A DNA stretch of 64,000 nucleotides from AWTP1-13 sp963797005 (GCA_963797005.1 CAWCOF010000012.1:124001-188000); one strand, 5' to 3'. Positions 36,152 through 45,606 are shown, counted from the stretch's first letter. Numbers and translations are program-made. The notes: generated from the letters alone by a model not told the origin.

Positions 36152-37234
36152 TTAGCGCAGCTTGAGCGTGGCGAGGCCGACGAGTGCCAGCACCACCGAG
36201 ATGATCCAGAAGCGCACCACCACCGTCGATTCCTGCCAGCCCTTCTGCTCGAAATGATGATGCAGCGGCGCCATGCGGAACACGCGCTTGCCCGTCATCT
36301 TGAAGGAGGCCACCTGGATGATCACCGACAGCGTCTCGAGCACGAACAGGCCGCCGACGATGGCGAGCACGATCTCATGCTTGGTGGCGACCGCAATGGC
36401 GCCGAGCGCGCCGCCGAGCGCCAGCGAGCCGGTGTCGCCCATGAAGATCATGGCCGGCGGCGCGTTGAACCACAAGAAGCCGAGCCCCGCGCCGATCAGC
36501 GCGCCGCAGATGATGGCGAGCTCGCCGGTGCCCGGAACGTGGTGGATCTGCAGGTAGCGCGCGAAATTGGCGTTGCCGGAGAGATAGGCGATAAGGCCGA
36601 AGGTCGCCGCCGCGATCATCACCGGCACGATGGCGAGGCCGTCGAGGCCGTCCGTCAGGTTCACCGCATTGCCGGCTCCGGCGATCACCAGAATGCCGAG
36701 CAGGACGAAGAAGACGCCGAGCGAGATGACGACGTTCTTGAAAAACGGGACAGTGAGCGTGGTCGACAGCTCGGCGCTGCCGATCCACATCAGCCAAAGG
36801 GTTGCCAGCCCCGCCACCACGATCTCGGCCAGGAGCCTGAGCTTGCCGGACACGCCCGTGCTCTGCGAGGCGGTGACCTTCAGGTAGTCGTCATAGAAGC
36901 CGATGACGCCGTAGCTGAGCGTCACGAACAGCACGATCCACACGTACCAGTTGGCCCAGTTGGCCCACAGCAAAGTGGAGACCGTGACGCCCGACAGGAT
37001 CATGAGCCCGCCCATGGTCGGCGTGCCGACCTTGGCCAGGTGCGACTTGGGGCCGTCCTCGCGAATGGGCTGGCCCTTGCCCTGGCGCACGCGCAAGAGA
37101 TCGATGATGGCCGGGCCGAACAGGAACACGAACAGCAGCGCCGTCATGATGGCGCCGCCGGTGCGAAAGGTGATGTAGCGAAAGACGTTGAGCGGCCCGA
37201 TCTGATCGCTGAAGTTCACCAGCGCGTAGAGCAT
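36152..37234 (-). CDS. mraY: Phospho-N-acetylmuramoyl-pentapeptide transferase
   Basis: MraY, 360 residues with about ten transmembrane helices, transfers phospho-MurNAc-pentapeptide to undecaprenyl phosphate to make lipid I. Conserved sites: KVGTPTMGG near the N-terminus, the Asp pair in GFYDDYLKV, NLTDGLDGLA, and the MGDTGSLALGG and HHHFEQKGW motifs at the C-terminal side. It begins three bases after the murF stop, within the same operon. In most Rhizobiales murD follows; here the gene ends against a repeat element and convergent yjbQ. Confidence 0.96.
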   Translation of the reverse strand: MLYALVNFSDQIGPLNVFRYITFRTGGAIMTALLFVFLFGPAIIDLLRVRQGKGQPIREDGPKSHLAKVGTPTMGGLMILSGVTVSTLLWANWANWYVWIVLFVTLSYGVIGFYDDYLKVTASQSTGVSGKLRLLAEIVVAGLATLWLMWIGSAELSTTLTVPFFKNVVISLGVFFVLLGILVIAGAGNAVNLTDGLDGLAIVPVMIAAATFGLIAYLSGNANFARYLQIHHVPGTGELAIICGALIGAGLGFLWFNAPPAMIFMGDTGSLALGGALGAIAVATKHEIVLAIVGGLFVLETLSVIIQVASFKMTGKRVFRMAPLHHHFEQKGWQESTVVVRFWIISVVLALVGLATLKLR

Positions 37235-37237
37235 CCC

Positions 37238-38653
37238 TCACCCTCCAGACCCCGCCGGTCCCCACCGTTTCAGCATGGCCTCGACCAGCGGCGCCATGTT
37301 GGTCCCAAGCGACCCCTTGATCATGACGACATCGCCGGGACGCACGGCCTCGAGCAGACCGGCCACCAGCTCCGTCGACGTCTGGGCCCAGCTGCCGCGC
37401 CTGGCCGGGGCCAGATCATCGAGCAGCAGCTTCATCATCGGACCACATCCAAGAACCAGATCGACATCGGCGGCGTCAACCGCCTCCTTCAATCCGCGGT
37501 GCAGCTCGGCAGCGGCCTCGCCGAGCTCCAGCATGTCGCCCAGTACGGCGATACGGCGGGCAAAGGCCTCGCGCGGGGTCGCCGCCATGGCTGCCAGGGC
37601 CGCCCGCACGGAGGCGGGATTGGCATTGTAGCTCTCGTCGATGAGGAGGATCTTGCCCTCGCCGGTGTCCAGCACGGTGCGGGCACCGCGGCCCTCGGGC
37701 GCGGCGATGCGGGCCAGCGCCGGCAGCGCGCGCATGGCGTCGGCGCCCAGCGCATTGAGCGCCGCCAGCACGGCGAGCGAGTTCCTCACGTAGTGCTCGC
37801 CGGGCGCGCCTATGCGGTAGGAGAAGCGCTTGCTGCCGACGCCTGCGATCACCGAGGAACCCTTCTCGTCCATGCCGACCTGCAGGCCGCGCACGTCGGC
37901 CTCCTCGTGCAGCCCAAAGCCAACGATCTTGGCGCCGACCGCAGCAGCGCGCTCCCGCAGCAGAGCAAAGTGCGCGTTGTCGCGTGGCAGGATCGCCGTG
38001 CCACCCGGCACAAGGCCCTGCAGGATTTCCGCCTTGGCTTCCGCGATCTCCTCCACGGACTTGAACTGGCCGAGGTGCACGGGCTCGACCGCCGTGATGA
38101 CGACAACGTGCGGCCGCACCATCTCAGCCAGCGGCGTAATCTCGCCCGCGTGGTTCATGCCGATCTCGAACACGCCGTAGACCGCCGCCTGCGCCATGCG
38201 CGCCAAGGTGAGCGGCACGCCCCAATGATTGTTGTAGGACCTCTGCGAGGCGTGCGTGCGGCCGGCGCTCTCCAGGCACAGCCGCAGCATCTCCTTGGTG
38301 CCGGTCTTGCCCACGCTGCCGGTGATGGCGGCAATCCGCGCGTTGGTCCGCGCGCGTGCGGCCCGCCCGATGTTCGCCAGCCCCTGCAGCGGATCGTCGA
38401 CGCGCAGAAGCGCGCCGTCCGACTTGGCGCGGGGATAGCTGTAGCTCACCAGCGCCGCCGCCGCGCCCGCCGCAAATGCCTGCCCGACGAAGTCGTGCCC
38501 GTCGCGCTTGTCCTTCAGCGCCACGAACACGTCGCCCGGCTGCAGCGAGCGCGTGTCGATGGAGAAGTCCGTGATGGCCACCGCAGGCGTACCCTCGGCG
38601 TGCCCCTGGGCCGCCGCCACCAGGTCGCCCCACTGCCACAGCGCTTCAGGCAT
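37238..38653 (-). CDS. murF: UDP-MurNAc-tripeptide D-Ala-D-Ala ligase
   Basis: MurF, 471 residues, adds D-Ala-D-Ala to UDP-MurNAc-tripeptide. Motifs: the N-terminal SIDTRSLQPGDVFVAL, the P-loop GSVGKTGTKE, NNHWGVPLTL, EIGMNHAGEI, and the C-terminal DESYNANPASV. The start is ATG at 38653, overlapping the murE stop by eight bases. Longer open sequence upstream is murE in another frame. It is part of the mra/dcw operon between murE and mraY. Confidence 0.95.
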   Translation of the reverse strand: MPEALWQWGDLVAAAQGHAEGTPAVAITDFSIDTRSLQPGDVFVALKDKRDGHDFVGQAFAAGAAAALVSYSYPRAKSDGALLRVDDPLQGLANIGRAARARTNARIAAITGSVGKTGTKEMLRLCLESAGRTHASQRSYNNHWGVPLTLARMAQAAVYGVFEIGMNHAGEITPLAEMVRPHVVVITAVEPVHLGQFKSVEEIAEAKAEILQGLVPGGTAILPRDNAHFALLRERAAAVGAKIVGFGLHEEADVRGLQVGMDEKGSSVIAGVGSKRFSYRIGAPGEHYVRNSLAVLAALNALGADAMRALPALARIAAPEGRGARTVLDTGEGKILLIDESYNANPASVRAALAAMAATPREAFARRIAVLGDMLELGEAAAELHRGLKEAVDAADVDLVLGCGPMMKLLLDDLAPARRGSWAQTSTELVAGLLEAVRPGDVVMIKGSLGTNMAPLVEAMLKRWGPAGSGG

Positions 38654-40102
38654 GGATCGGTGCCTCCGCAAGTGCCGCACGCACCGCTTCGTGATCGGAG
38701 AACGGCAGCACGGTCGCGCCGACGATCTGCCCCGTCTCGTGGCCCTTGCCCGCAATCAGCAGCACGTCCCCGGGCCCGAGCAGGCGGGCACCGGCCCGGA
38801 TCGCCTCAGCCCGGTCGCCGATCTCGCGCGCGCCGGCTGCACCGGCCAGGATCTCGCGGCGGATGTCCTGCGGCCGCTCGCTCCTCGGGTTGTCGTCGGT
38901 GACGATGACGTGGTTGGCGTTCTCCACCGCTATTCTGCCCATGATCGGCCGCTTGCCCTTGTCGCGGTCGCCGCCGCAGCCGAACACGCACACGATTCTG
39001 CCGGGCACCGACTGATGCAGCGCGTTGAGCGCGGCCGACAGTGCGTCGGGCTTGTGCGCATAGTCGATCACGATCAGCCCTCCGCGCACCTGGCCGACGA
39101 TCTCGAGGCGGCCCTTGACGCCCTTCAAGCCTTCGAGCGCGGGGAGAACGCGCTCGGCTTTTTCGCCGGTGGCCATGACGAGGCCTGCGGCCAGCAGCGC
39201 GTTGCTCGCCTGATAGTCGCCGAGCAGCGGCAGGTGAATGTCCGACACGCCGCCCGCGTGGCGCACGCGCAGGCGCTGGGCAAAGCCGTCGCGCTCGATC
39301 GCCTCGATCTTCAGCGTTTCGCCCGCCCGGCCGACCGTCATGACCTCGCGGCCCTTCGCCCGCAGCGGCAGCCATCACCTCGCCGGCCCGGTCCGCATCC
39401 GCGTTGACGACGGCAACGCCGTCCGCCGGGAGCAGTTCCGAGAAGAGGCGCAGCTTGGCGGCGAAGTAGGCATCGAGGCTCGGATGGTAATCGAGATGAT
39501 CGCGGCCGATGTTGGTGAACGCGGCAGCCTTGATCCGCACACCGTCGAGGCGGTGCTGGTCGAGGCCGTGCGAGGAAGCCTCGAAGGCAAGATGCGTGAC
39601 GCCCTCGCGCGCCAGCTCCGCAAGCGTCTTGTGCAGGGTGAGCGGGTCAGGGGTCGTCAGCGCGCCGTAGACGCTGCCGTCGGGCTTGACGAGGCCGATG
39701 GTTCCGAGCGAGGCGGCCTTGAAGCCGAGTGCCGCCAGGACCTGCCGGCTGAACTCGGCCACCGACGTCTTGCCGCTGGTCCCCGTCACGGCCAGCGTCG
39801 TCTCCGGCTGGGCGCCATAGAAGCGGGCCGCAATCAGCGCCAGCGTCCGGCGCGGCTCGGCCGACCTGATCACCGGCACGCCCTCCGGGACGGTGATCTC
39901 AGCGGTCGGCGCTCGCGAGAACGGCGGCGGCGCCCTTGGCGATCGCCTCGGGCACGAAGCGGGCGCCGTCGACCTTGCTGCCCGGCATGGCGGCAAACAG
40001 CCAGCCCGGCTCGACCCGACGGCTGTCGGCGGTGATGCCGACGATATCCACCTCGCCGCATCCCGCGGGGCTTTCGGCGCCGGCCAATGAGTGGAGCTTC
40101 AT
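38646..40102 (-). pseudogene. murE: UDP-MurNAc-Ala-Glu:DAP ligase MurE, two frameshifts
   Basis: MurE adds meso-diaminopimelate to the peptidoglycan precursor. Three frames carry the gene: residues 1-67 (MKLHSLAGA to VLASAD) from ATG 40102; then AEITVPEG through the P-loop TGTSGKTSVAEF and RDHLDYH to MAAAA; then AKGREVMTVGRAG to the stop at 38646. The last part includes the DAP-specific DDNPR motif. Removing one base near 39904 and one near 39362 restores a 484-residue protein of normal length. MurE is essential, so these shifts are more likely sequence errors than real inactivation. The 8-base overlap with murF is normal for the operon. Confidence 0.9.
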
Positions 40103-40172
40103 CGCTCTGACCAAGTTGTTATTGGGCTCGACGCAACTGCGGCGCACTCAAGCATACCTGAATGCTGGCTTC

Positions 40173-41885
40173 TTATTGCGCCCCGCGTGGGGCGTCAAAC
40201 GAACGGGTCCCGGCGGTGCGCGTCTCGAGTTGCCGCGGCAGCACGCCCAGCAGCGGCGCTACCCGCTCGACGATTCGGGCAGTGGTGGGCGCGGCATTCA
40301 GGCCGCCGGTGGCGTGATCCCCGCCTGCCGCGCCTGTCTGCGGCTCGAACAGCACCACGAGCGTTACGTATTTTGGTGCATCCATCGGGAACGCGCCGAC
40401 GAACGAGGCGATCTGCGACTTGGCGCGATATCCACCGCGACCGGGTATGTCGGCGGTGCCGGTTTTGCCGCCGACGCGGTAGCCTTCGGCCTCCGCGCGC
40501 CGACCGGTGCCCGCCGCGTTGGTGACGTTGAGGCGCATGATCTCCCGGATCTTGGCACTCGTGATCGACGATACGATGCGCCGGTGCGTCTCGCTGCCGC
40601 CGCCGCCGGCGATGAGCGTCGGTGTCACACTGGTGCCGCCGTTGACGAGCGCTGCCACGACGGCAGCAAACTGCAAAGGCGCCACCGCCAGTCCGTGTCC
40701 ATACGAAATGGTGATGGTCTCGGCATCGCCCCAGGTCTTCGGCAGCTGCGGCGCCGCGACCGGCCCGGCCTCGATGCGCATCGCTCCGAGCACACCGAAC
40801 CTGTCGAGCAGCGCGCGCTGGCGCTGCGGTCCGAGCTCGCGCGCCATCATGCCGGCGCCGACGTTGGAGGAATGGAGGAAGATCTCGCGCACGCTGAGCG
40901 GCCGCCGCTGCGGGTGGAAGTCGGTGATGGTATAGCGACCGGTGGTGAGCGGCTGGGTCACGTCGTAGACCTTGTCCAGGTCCGCCGTGCCTGCCTCGAG
41001 CGCCATCGCGACGGTCAGCGTCTTGAAGACCGAGCCCAACTCGTAGGTGCCGCCGTAGAGCCGGTCGACCAGCGCCCGGTCCTGCCAATCCGTGGGCCGC
41101 GACGGCTGGACCTCGGGCAGCGACGCGGCGGCCAGGATCTCTCCACTGTCGGCGTCGAGGACCAGCCCGGCCGCGGCAGGCGCCCCGTATCGGACGCATG
41201 CCTGCTCGAGCTCCTCGGTGAGCGCATGCTGCACGCCGATATCGAGCGACAGGCGCAGGGGCGCTTTCTGCATCCGCCCCGCGCCTTGCACCGGCTCCAC
41301 GCGGCCCATCTCGTCGAGCGCGCGCTCGATGCCTGCCAGCCCCTTGTTGTCGATGCTGACCGTGCCGATCACGTGTCCGGCAAGCGCGCCCAGCGGATAG
41401 GCGCGCTTGAGCTCGGTGCGGAAGGAAAGTCCCGGCAGGCCCAGGTCGTGCACGCGCTGGGCGAGGCGGGGGCTCAAGGCGCGCGCGATCCACACGAAGC
41501 GTCCCTCCTTCTCGGCCAATGTCTTGCGCATCTCGCCCCAGTCGATATCCGGGAGCAGGGGCGAAAGCTTCTCGACAACCTCATCGAGGTCGAGGATGTG
41601 CTGCGGGTCGGCGAACAGCGAATTGACCGCGACGTCGGTGGCGATCAGCTGGCCTTTGCGGTCGACGATGTCGGGCCGAGACCAGCTGTTCGTCAGCGGC
41701 GCGGCCGATGCGATCCTTACCTCCCACTCGCCTTTCAGCGCCAGCCGCACGAGCTGGCCGGCGATCATCGCAAAGGCAACGAGCACGCAGCCGAGCGTGG
41801 CGAGCGTCCGGCGCCTGATGCGCGCGGTGTGGGACCGCACGTGCAGCTCCTTGCCGGCCGGGCCTCTGATCGTGACCGTGACCAT
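40173..41885 (-). CDS. ftsI: Septal peptidoglycan transpeptidase (PBP3)
   Basis: FtsI/PBP3, 570 residues, the division-specific DD-transpeptidase. One N-terminal transmembrane helix (about 29-50) is followed by the pedestal domain and then the transpeptidase domain. The active-site motifs are S285-VFK, SSN at 339-341 and K474-TG. The C-terminal 25 residues after VLPRQLE are less conserved. It starts six bases after the ftsL stop. The long antisense frame covering this region is a high-G+C shadow. Confidence 0.95.
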   Translation of the reverse strand: MVTVTIRGPAGKELHVRSHTARIRRRTLATLGCVLVAFAMIAGQLVRLALKGEWEVRIASAAPLTNSWSRPDIVDRKGQLIATDVAVNSLFADPQHILDLDEVVEKLSPLLPDIDWGEMRKTLAEKEGRFVWIARALSPRLAQRVHDLGLPGLSFRTELKRAYPLGALAGHVIGTVSIDNKGLAGIERALDEMGRVEPVQGAGRMQKAPLRLSLDIGVQHALTEELEQACVRYGAPAAAGLVLDADSGEILAAASLPEVQPSRPTDWQDRALVDRLYGGTYELGSVFKTLTVAMALEAGTADLDKVYDVTQPLTTGRYTITDFHPQRRPLSVREIFLHSSNVGAGMMARELGPQRQRALLDRFGVLGAMRIEAGPVAAPQLPKTWGDAETITISYGHGLAVAPLQFAAVVAALVNGGTSVTPTLIAGGGGSETHRRIVSSITSAKIREIMRLNVTNAAGTGRRAEAEGYRVGGKTGTADIPGRGGYRAKSQIASFVGAFPMDAPKYVTLVVLFEPQTGAAGGDHATGGLNAAPTTARIVERVAPLLGVLPRQLETRTAGTRSFDAPRGAQ

Positions 41886-41891
41886 CGCCCC

Positions 41892-42209
41892 TCACCTCGC
41901 CGAAGGCGACGATGGGTGGGATTCCGCTCGCCCTTGTGGGGAGGCGACGTTCACGTCGACACGCAGGTATTGTCCCGCGCTGATGGGCGCCATGCCAAGC
42001 TTCCGCGCCAGCGGCTCGAGGCGCTCCGGCCGGGCGAGATGCGCCCGCTCCGCCGTCAGCACCGACACGTCGTTCTCGGCCCGCTCGAGCGCGCGCTCCT
42101 CGTCCTGCACGCGCGCTTCCAGACGCCGCGTCCCGTCCTTGATCATATAGAGCGCGACTATGCTCGCCAGCGTCGCCAGCATCAGGACCCAGTTGATCGT
42201 GCGATGCAT
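41892..42209 (-). CDS. ftsL: Cell division protein FtsL
   Basis: A 105-residue bitopic membrane protein. It has a short cytoplasmic start, one transmembrane helix (about residues 5-23), then a leucine-zipper-like coiled coil (LEARVQDEERALERAENDVSVLTAERAHL) and the RLEPLARKLGM motif typical of FtsL. The C-terminal 25 residues are variable. FtsL bridges FtsB and FtsQ to activate FtsWI. Identification relies on topology plus its place between rsmH and ftsI. Confidence 0.9.
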   Translation of the reverse strand: MHRTINWVLMLATLASIVALYMIKDGTRRLEARVQDEERALERAENDVSVLTAERAHLARPERLEPLARKLGMAPISAGQYLRVDVNVASPQGRAESHPSSPSAR

Positions 42210-42236
42210 CGCCGGCTCCTCGCCGCGGCACCGCCC

Positions 42237-43259
42237 TCAGAGCCGCGGGAAATCCAGATCGTCGAAGTCTTGCGCCCATGCCGGCGCGTCCGTGCGGACG
42301 GCGGCTCTCAGCTTGGCCGAGCGCGCCCGCCGGTTGGCGGCAATTTCCTGTTGGGTCGGGCTTACCGGGGCTTGGTTAACGAATTGGAAACTCGGCCGCC
42401 GCCCGTGGCCCGCCTGCGGCGGCAGGTGCCGGGAGCCGCGCGCCTCGGGTTGGCTGCGTTCTCTGAGGAAGCGCTTGACGAGCCTGTCCTCGAGCGAATG
42501 GAAAGTGACCACGGCGAGGCGTCCTCCTGGAGCCAGGATGCGCTCGGCGGCGACGAGACCCTTGGCAAGCTCGCCCAGCTCGTCGTTGACGTAGATCCTC
42601 AGCGCCTGGAAGGTGCGCGTCGCGGCATGCCGCCCGGCAATGCTCTCGCGCCCGAGCACGCGCGCAACGAGGTCGGCCAGGTCCTTGGTGGTCGCGATCG
42701 GCGCTTCCCGGCGCCGCGCCACGATACGGCGGGCGATCGCGCGCGCGCTGCGCTCCTCACCCAGATGGAAGAGGATATCGGCGAGCAGACCTTCCTCGGC
42801 CGAGTTCAGCACCTCGGCGGCCGTCGGCCCGGTCGCCGACATGCGCATATCGAGCGGTCCCTCTGCCTGAAAGGAGAACCCGCGCGCAGGGTCATCGAGT
42901 TGCATCGACGAAACGCCGATGTCGAGCACGACGCCGTCGGCTGGGACAAAACCATGCTCCGACGCGATGCGCTCGACCTCGCCGAAGCGGCCTTCGACGA
43001 GGGTCAGTCGCCCGCGGTTTCGCTCGACAGCGGCCTGGCCGGCAGCAACCGCCATCGGGTCACGGTCGAGCCCGAGCACCGTTGCGCCGGGCGCAGCTTG
43101 CAGGATCGCGTCGGCGTATCCGCCAGCGCCGTAGGTGCCGTCAATGTAGCGGCCGCCCGCCGCCGGCGCCAACGCGGCCAGCACCTGGGGAAGCAGCACG
43201 GGAACGTGGTGCACCGTCCCTCTCGGGGCACCCTCCGGATGGGCGCCACGCACCATCAT
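42237..43259 (-). CDS. rsmH: 16S rRNA m4C1402 methyltransferase
   Basis: RsmH (MraW), 340 residues, methylates N4 of C1402 of 16S rRNA. Motifs: HVPVLLPQVLAAL, the SAM site DGTYGAGGYADAIL, LGLDRDPMAV, VVLDIGVSSMQLDDPARGFSF, and ATRTFQALRIYVNDELGEL with TFHSLEDRLVKRF. The start is the first ATG of ATGATG at 43259, which overlaps the mraZ stop by four bases. GGGAGGAG lies about ten bases upstream. Confidence 0.95.
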   Translation of the reverse strand: MMVRGAHPEGAPRGTVHHVPVLLPQVLAALAPAAGGRYIDGTYGAGGYADAILQAAPGATVLGLDRDPMAVAAGQAAVERNRGRLTLVEGRFGEVERIASEHGFVPADGVVLDIGVSSMQLDDPARGFSFQAEGPLDMRMSATGPTAAEVLNSAEEGLLADILFHLGEERSARAIARRIVARRREAPIATTKDLADLVARVLGRESIAGRHAATRTFQALRIYVNDELGELAKGLVAAERILAPGGRLAVVTFHSLEDRLVKRFLRERSQPEARGSRHLPPQAGHGRRPSFQFVNQAPVSPTQQEIAANRRARSAKLRAAVRTDAPAWAQDFDDLDFPRL

Positions 43260-43756
43260 TCCCGTGCTCCTCCCTTGCCGCCCCCTCCCCCTGAGTTGGA
43301 GCGGCTCCCCGCGCCGAACAGCTGGCGATGGCCTTGGACCTTCTCGCGGGCGCGCGCACGGCGCTCTTCGAAGCGCCCGGGCTCCCACATCTGGAATTTC
43401 TGGCCGAGGCCCACAAAAGTGACCTGGGCGGTAAGCCCCGCATGGGTGCGAAGCGCTTCAGGAAGCACGATGCGTCCCTCAGAATCGAGACTGAGGATGT
43501 GGACGTCACCATAGAGCGCGACAGACAGCTCGTCGCGCTCGTCCGAATAGTCCGGCAGGCCGTCGAGAAGCCCGTCGATCTTCTGCGCAAGGCTCTGGCC
43601 GCCCGCATCGAGCGCTGGAGCATCGAGCGAGGGGTAGCAATAGACGCCGCCCCCGGCATAGCCGTCGCGCTCGAGGGTGGCGCGGAACTGAGCCGGCACC
43701 GAGACGCGGCCTTTGGCGTCGATCTTGTTCGTGTATGTCGAGACAAAGCGATCCAT
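43256..43756 (-). CDS. mraZ: Transcriptional regulator MraZ
   Basis: MraZ, 166 residues, the DNA-binding first gene of the division and cell wall cluster. It contains two AbrB-like swapped-hairpin repeats: FVSTYTNKIDAKGRVSVP at the N-terminus and LDSEGRIVLP in the middle, each with the DxKGR/DxEGR motif. The C-terminal 30 residues are basic and Gly-rich (SGGGGGKGG). MraZ binds direct repeats upstream of its own gene. ATG at 43756 is chosen because it is the family start; the longer frame upstream is not conserved. Confidence 0.94.
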   Translation of the reverse strand: MDRFVSTYTNKIDAKGRVSVPAQFRATLERDGYAGGGVYCYPSLDAPALDAGGQSLAQKIDGLLDGLPDYSDERDELSVALYGDVHILSLDSEGRIVLPEALRTHAGLTAQVTFVGLGQKFQMWEPGRFEERRARAREKVQGHRQLFGAGSRSNSGGGGGKGGARE

Positions 43757-43866
43757 CCCTGTTGGACTCGCACCTCGCCAGTGACGCCGACCGGAACCCG
43801 TTGCCCAACTCTGCTGCCGCAAGCCGTGCGGTTGCAGCGCCCCCGAACAGGGACTGGGCGTTGATG

Positions 43867-43894
43867 GAATTACATGGTCTATTATGGGTGTCAA
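43867..43894 (-). promoter_or_regulatory. Candidate promoter of the mra/dcw operon
   Basis: On the minus strand a perfect -35 TTGACA (43889-43894) is followed after 16 bases by TAATTC (43867-43872), a moderate -10. It lies about 110 bases upstream of the mraZ ATG in the 305-base gap between mraZ and the patatin gene. The rest of that gap (43900-44061) shows no gene. Confidence 0.5.
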
Positions 43895-43899
43895 TGGGA
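43885..43899 (+). promoter_or_regulatory. Candidate MraZ operator (TGGGN direct repeats)
   Basis: The plus strand reads TGGGT-GTCAA-TGGGA, two TGGGN boxes with a 5-base spacer, overlapping the candidate -35. A degenerate pair, TGGGC-GTTGA-TGGAA, lies nearby at about 43856-43870. E. coli MraZ binds TGGGN repeats with this spacing. I did not verify the expected orientation relative to the gene, so the call is tentative. Confidence 0.35.
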
Positions 43900-44061
43900 C
43901 AGAGCCCAAATACGCGGGAAAACCATGCCGCCAGGCCGGCGGGCGCGGGTGTCTTCGCCAACAGTGCCGTCGTCGGCACAGCGCGAGGAAGCGGTCGCGC
44001 AGAAGTGCATCACGGACGAGAGAAAAGGTCGGCGCCCGGAGCGCCGCCCGGTGCCCGGCGA

Positions 44062-45243
44062 TCACTCGATGCCCGGCGGCGCCTTGGCCCAGCGATAGCC
44101 GGCCTTGCCCAGTGCGAAGCCGCGCTCGTACAGCGCCGCCATGTAGCCCACGTCGAACGGCGCGGGGTGCGGGGCTTCGAAGTCGGCAGGGATCGAGGCA
44201 AGGTTGTACTCGATGCCTTCGTCCGTCGCCTTGGCGTACATGCTGACCAGATCGCCGACCCCTTGATTCTTGGTCAGCGTCGCCAGCGAGCGCCCGGCGA
44301 TCGTCACGGCCGAATTGCCGACCGCGCTATACTCCGGCGTGACTTTGCTGTTGCGCACGATCCACAGGCGCCGCCTCAGCTTGGTGCCGACGATCTTGTC
44401 GATGCTGCGGAAATCGAAATCGTGGGGAGCAAAAAACACCTGCCGCGTCGGCCCCCCATCGACGTGCATCTCCTCGTAGGTCTTTCCGCCGGCCCTTACG
44501 GCGATATGCACCGGCGGGAACAAGCCGGGCACGGACGCCGACGCGAGCAGGATCTTGCGGAACAGGTCCAATGCCCGTGCATCTCCCTTCTGCGCGATCT
44601 TGCCCATGTCCCAATAGACCGGCCGCTGCGCGTCGAGATTGGTGGTGCCGACCACCAGCAGTCGGCCCTCGCCTCGCGCTTTGGCGACCCGCCGCAGCAT
44701 GCGGCGATCGACGTACTTGGCGATCAGCGTGGCCAGCGGCGCGCTGTCGGCCACGGCCGGGCCACCGAAAATGCCGCTCAGAATGTTGGCTTGATAGATA
44801 TCGCCGCCACCATGCCTGAAGACGCCGGCGAGCTGGCGGTCGTAAGCCGAGCCGAGGAAAGCAAATGGCGCGATCAGGGCGCCGGCACTGACGCCGGTGA
44901 CGAGATCGAACTCCGGCCGATCGCCGTGCGCGCTCCATCCTGCAAGCAGGCCAGCACCGAATGCGCCGTCGTCCGCGCCTCCCGACAGCGCCAGCACGTT
45001 GGTGACCAGCGGCTGCCCATTCCTGCCCCGCCCGGCGTACTTAACCTTAAACACTGCCGACTCGGTCTTGAGGAAGCCGCCGATGTCGGCCGCGCCGGCG
45101 TCGCCCCAGGTACGGATGCCCGCCATGCGGGGGATCTCGGCTGCGGCAACGAGCTTTTCGGGCACCGCCTCGCGCGGAATTGATGATGCGCAACCGGCCA
45201 GCAGCAGCGCTGCGACTACTCCCCAGCCCAATTGCCTCAGCAT
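44062..45243 (-). CDS. Patatin-like phospholipase lipoprotein
   Basis: A 393-residue lipoprotein with a patatin-type lipase domain. The lipobox LLAGC puts the lipidated Cys at residue 18. The catalytic pieces are the oxyanion region ALSGGADDGAFGAGLL, nucleophile Ser119 in GVSAG, and the Asp of HVDGGPT. It would hydrolyse acyl esters of phospholipids or lipids at the outer membrane or periplasm. The start at 45243 gives the lipoprotein signal; the open frame further upstream lacks conserved sequence. Divergent from the Wzz-like gene. Confidence 0.82.
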   Translation of the reverse strand: MLRQLGWGVVAALLLAGCASSIPREAVPEKLVAAAEIPRMAGIRTWGDAGAADIGGFLKTESAVFKVKYAGRGRNGQPLVTNVLALSGGADDGAFGAGLLAGWSAHGDRPEFDLVTGVSAGALIAPFAFLGSAYDRQLAGVFRHGGGDIYQANILSGIFGGPAVADSAPLATLIAKYVDRRMLRRVAKARGEGRLLVVGTTNLDAQRPVYWDMGKIAQKGDARALDLFRKILLASASVPGLFPPVHIAVRAGGKTYEEMHVDGGPTRQVFFAPHDFDFRSIDKIVGTKLRRRLWIVRNSKVTPEYSAVGNSAVTIAGRSLATLTKNQGVGDLVSMYAKATDEGIEYNLASIPADFEAPHPAPFDVGYMAALYERGFALGKAGYRWAKAPPGIE

Positions 45244-45433
45244 CGGCGCGAACTCACACGCGGGACTTCCTCGACGGCCGCACCTTAGCCCAGGAAACAA
45301 CGGATTTCTCATGGCAGCAGGGGAAAGATGGCGGCCGTGGCTTGCCCACCATCCGGGCAAGATGCCCACGTGCGCAGCCCATCGAGTGAGCAAGGCCTGC
45401 ATCGGGTGCAAAACTAATTCCGGGCGAAGCCCA

Positions 45434-45461
45434 TTGACGCACCGCACCCAAGGAATACACT
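45434..45461 (+). promoter_or_regulatory. Candidate promoter of the Wzz-ExoF operon
   Basis: TTGACG (45434-45439), a 16-base spacer and TACACT (45456-45461) form a good sigma-70-like pair in the 363-base divergent region between the patatin and Wzz-like genes. This would give a leader of about 140 bases. The rest of the region shows no gene or clear structure. Confidence 0.5.
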
Positions 45462-45606
45462 GCAATCTGAGGGCGGTGACGCACTGTCTTCACACGTAAG
45501 TGAGGGGCGCAAGACTTCGCATCGTTCGACGGGGACGACTGCAGGGGGATTGTCGCGTTAGCTGGTCCAATAGACGGGGTCGCGGGGCTTCGGCCGCGCG
45601 GCAGCT

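Noticed and set aside
36254..38902. An 882-codon plus-strand frame
   Set aside because: Antisense shadow of mraY and murF, rich in His, Arg and Glu with no family pattern.
39936..43514. An 1192-codon plus-strand frame across the mra operon
   Set aside because: Antisense to ftsI, ftsL and rsmH, which have all expected motifs; no domain of its own.
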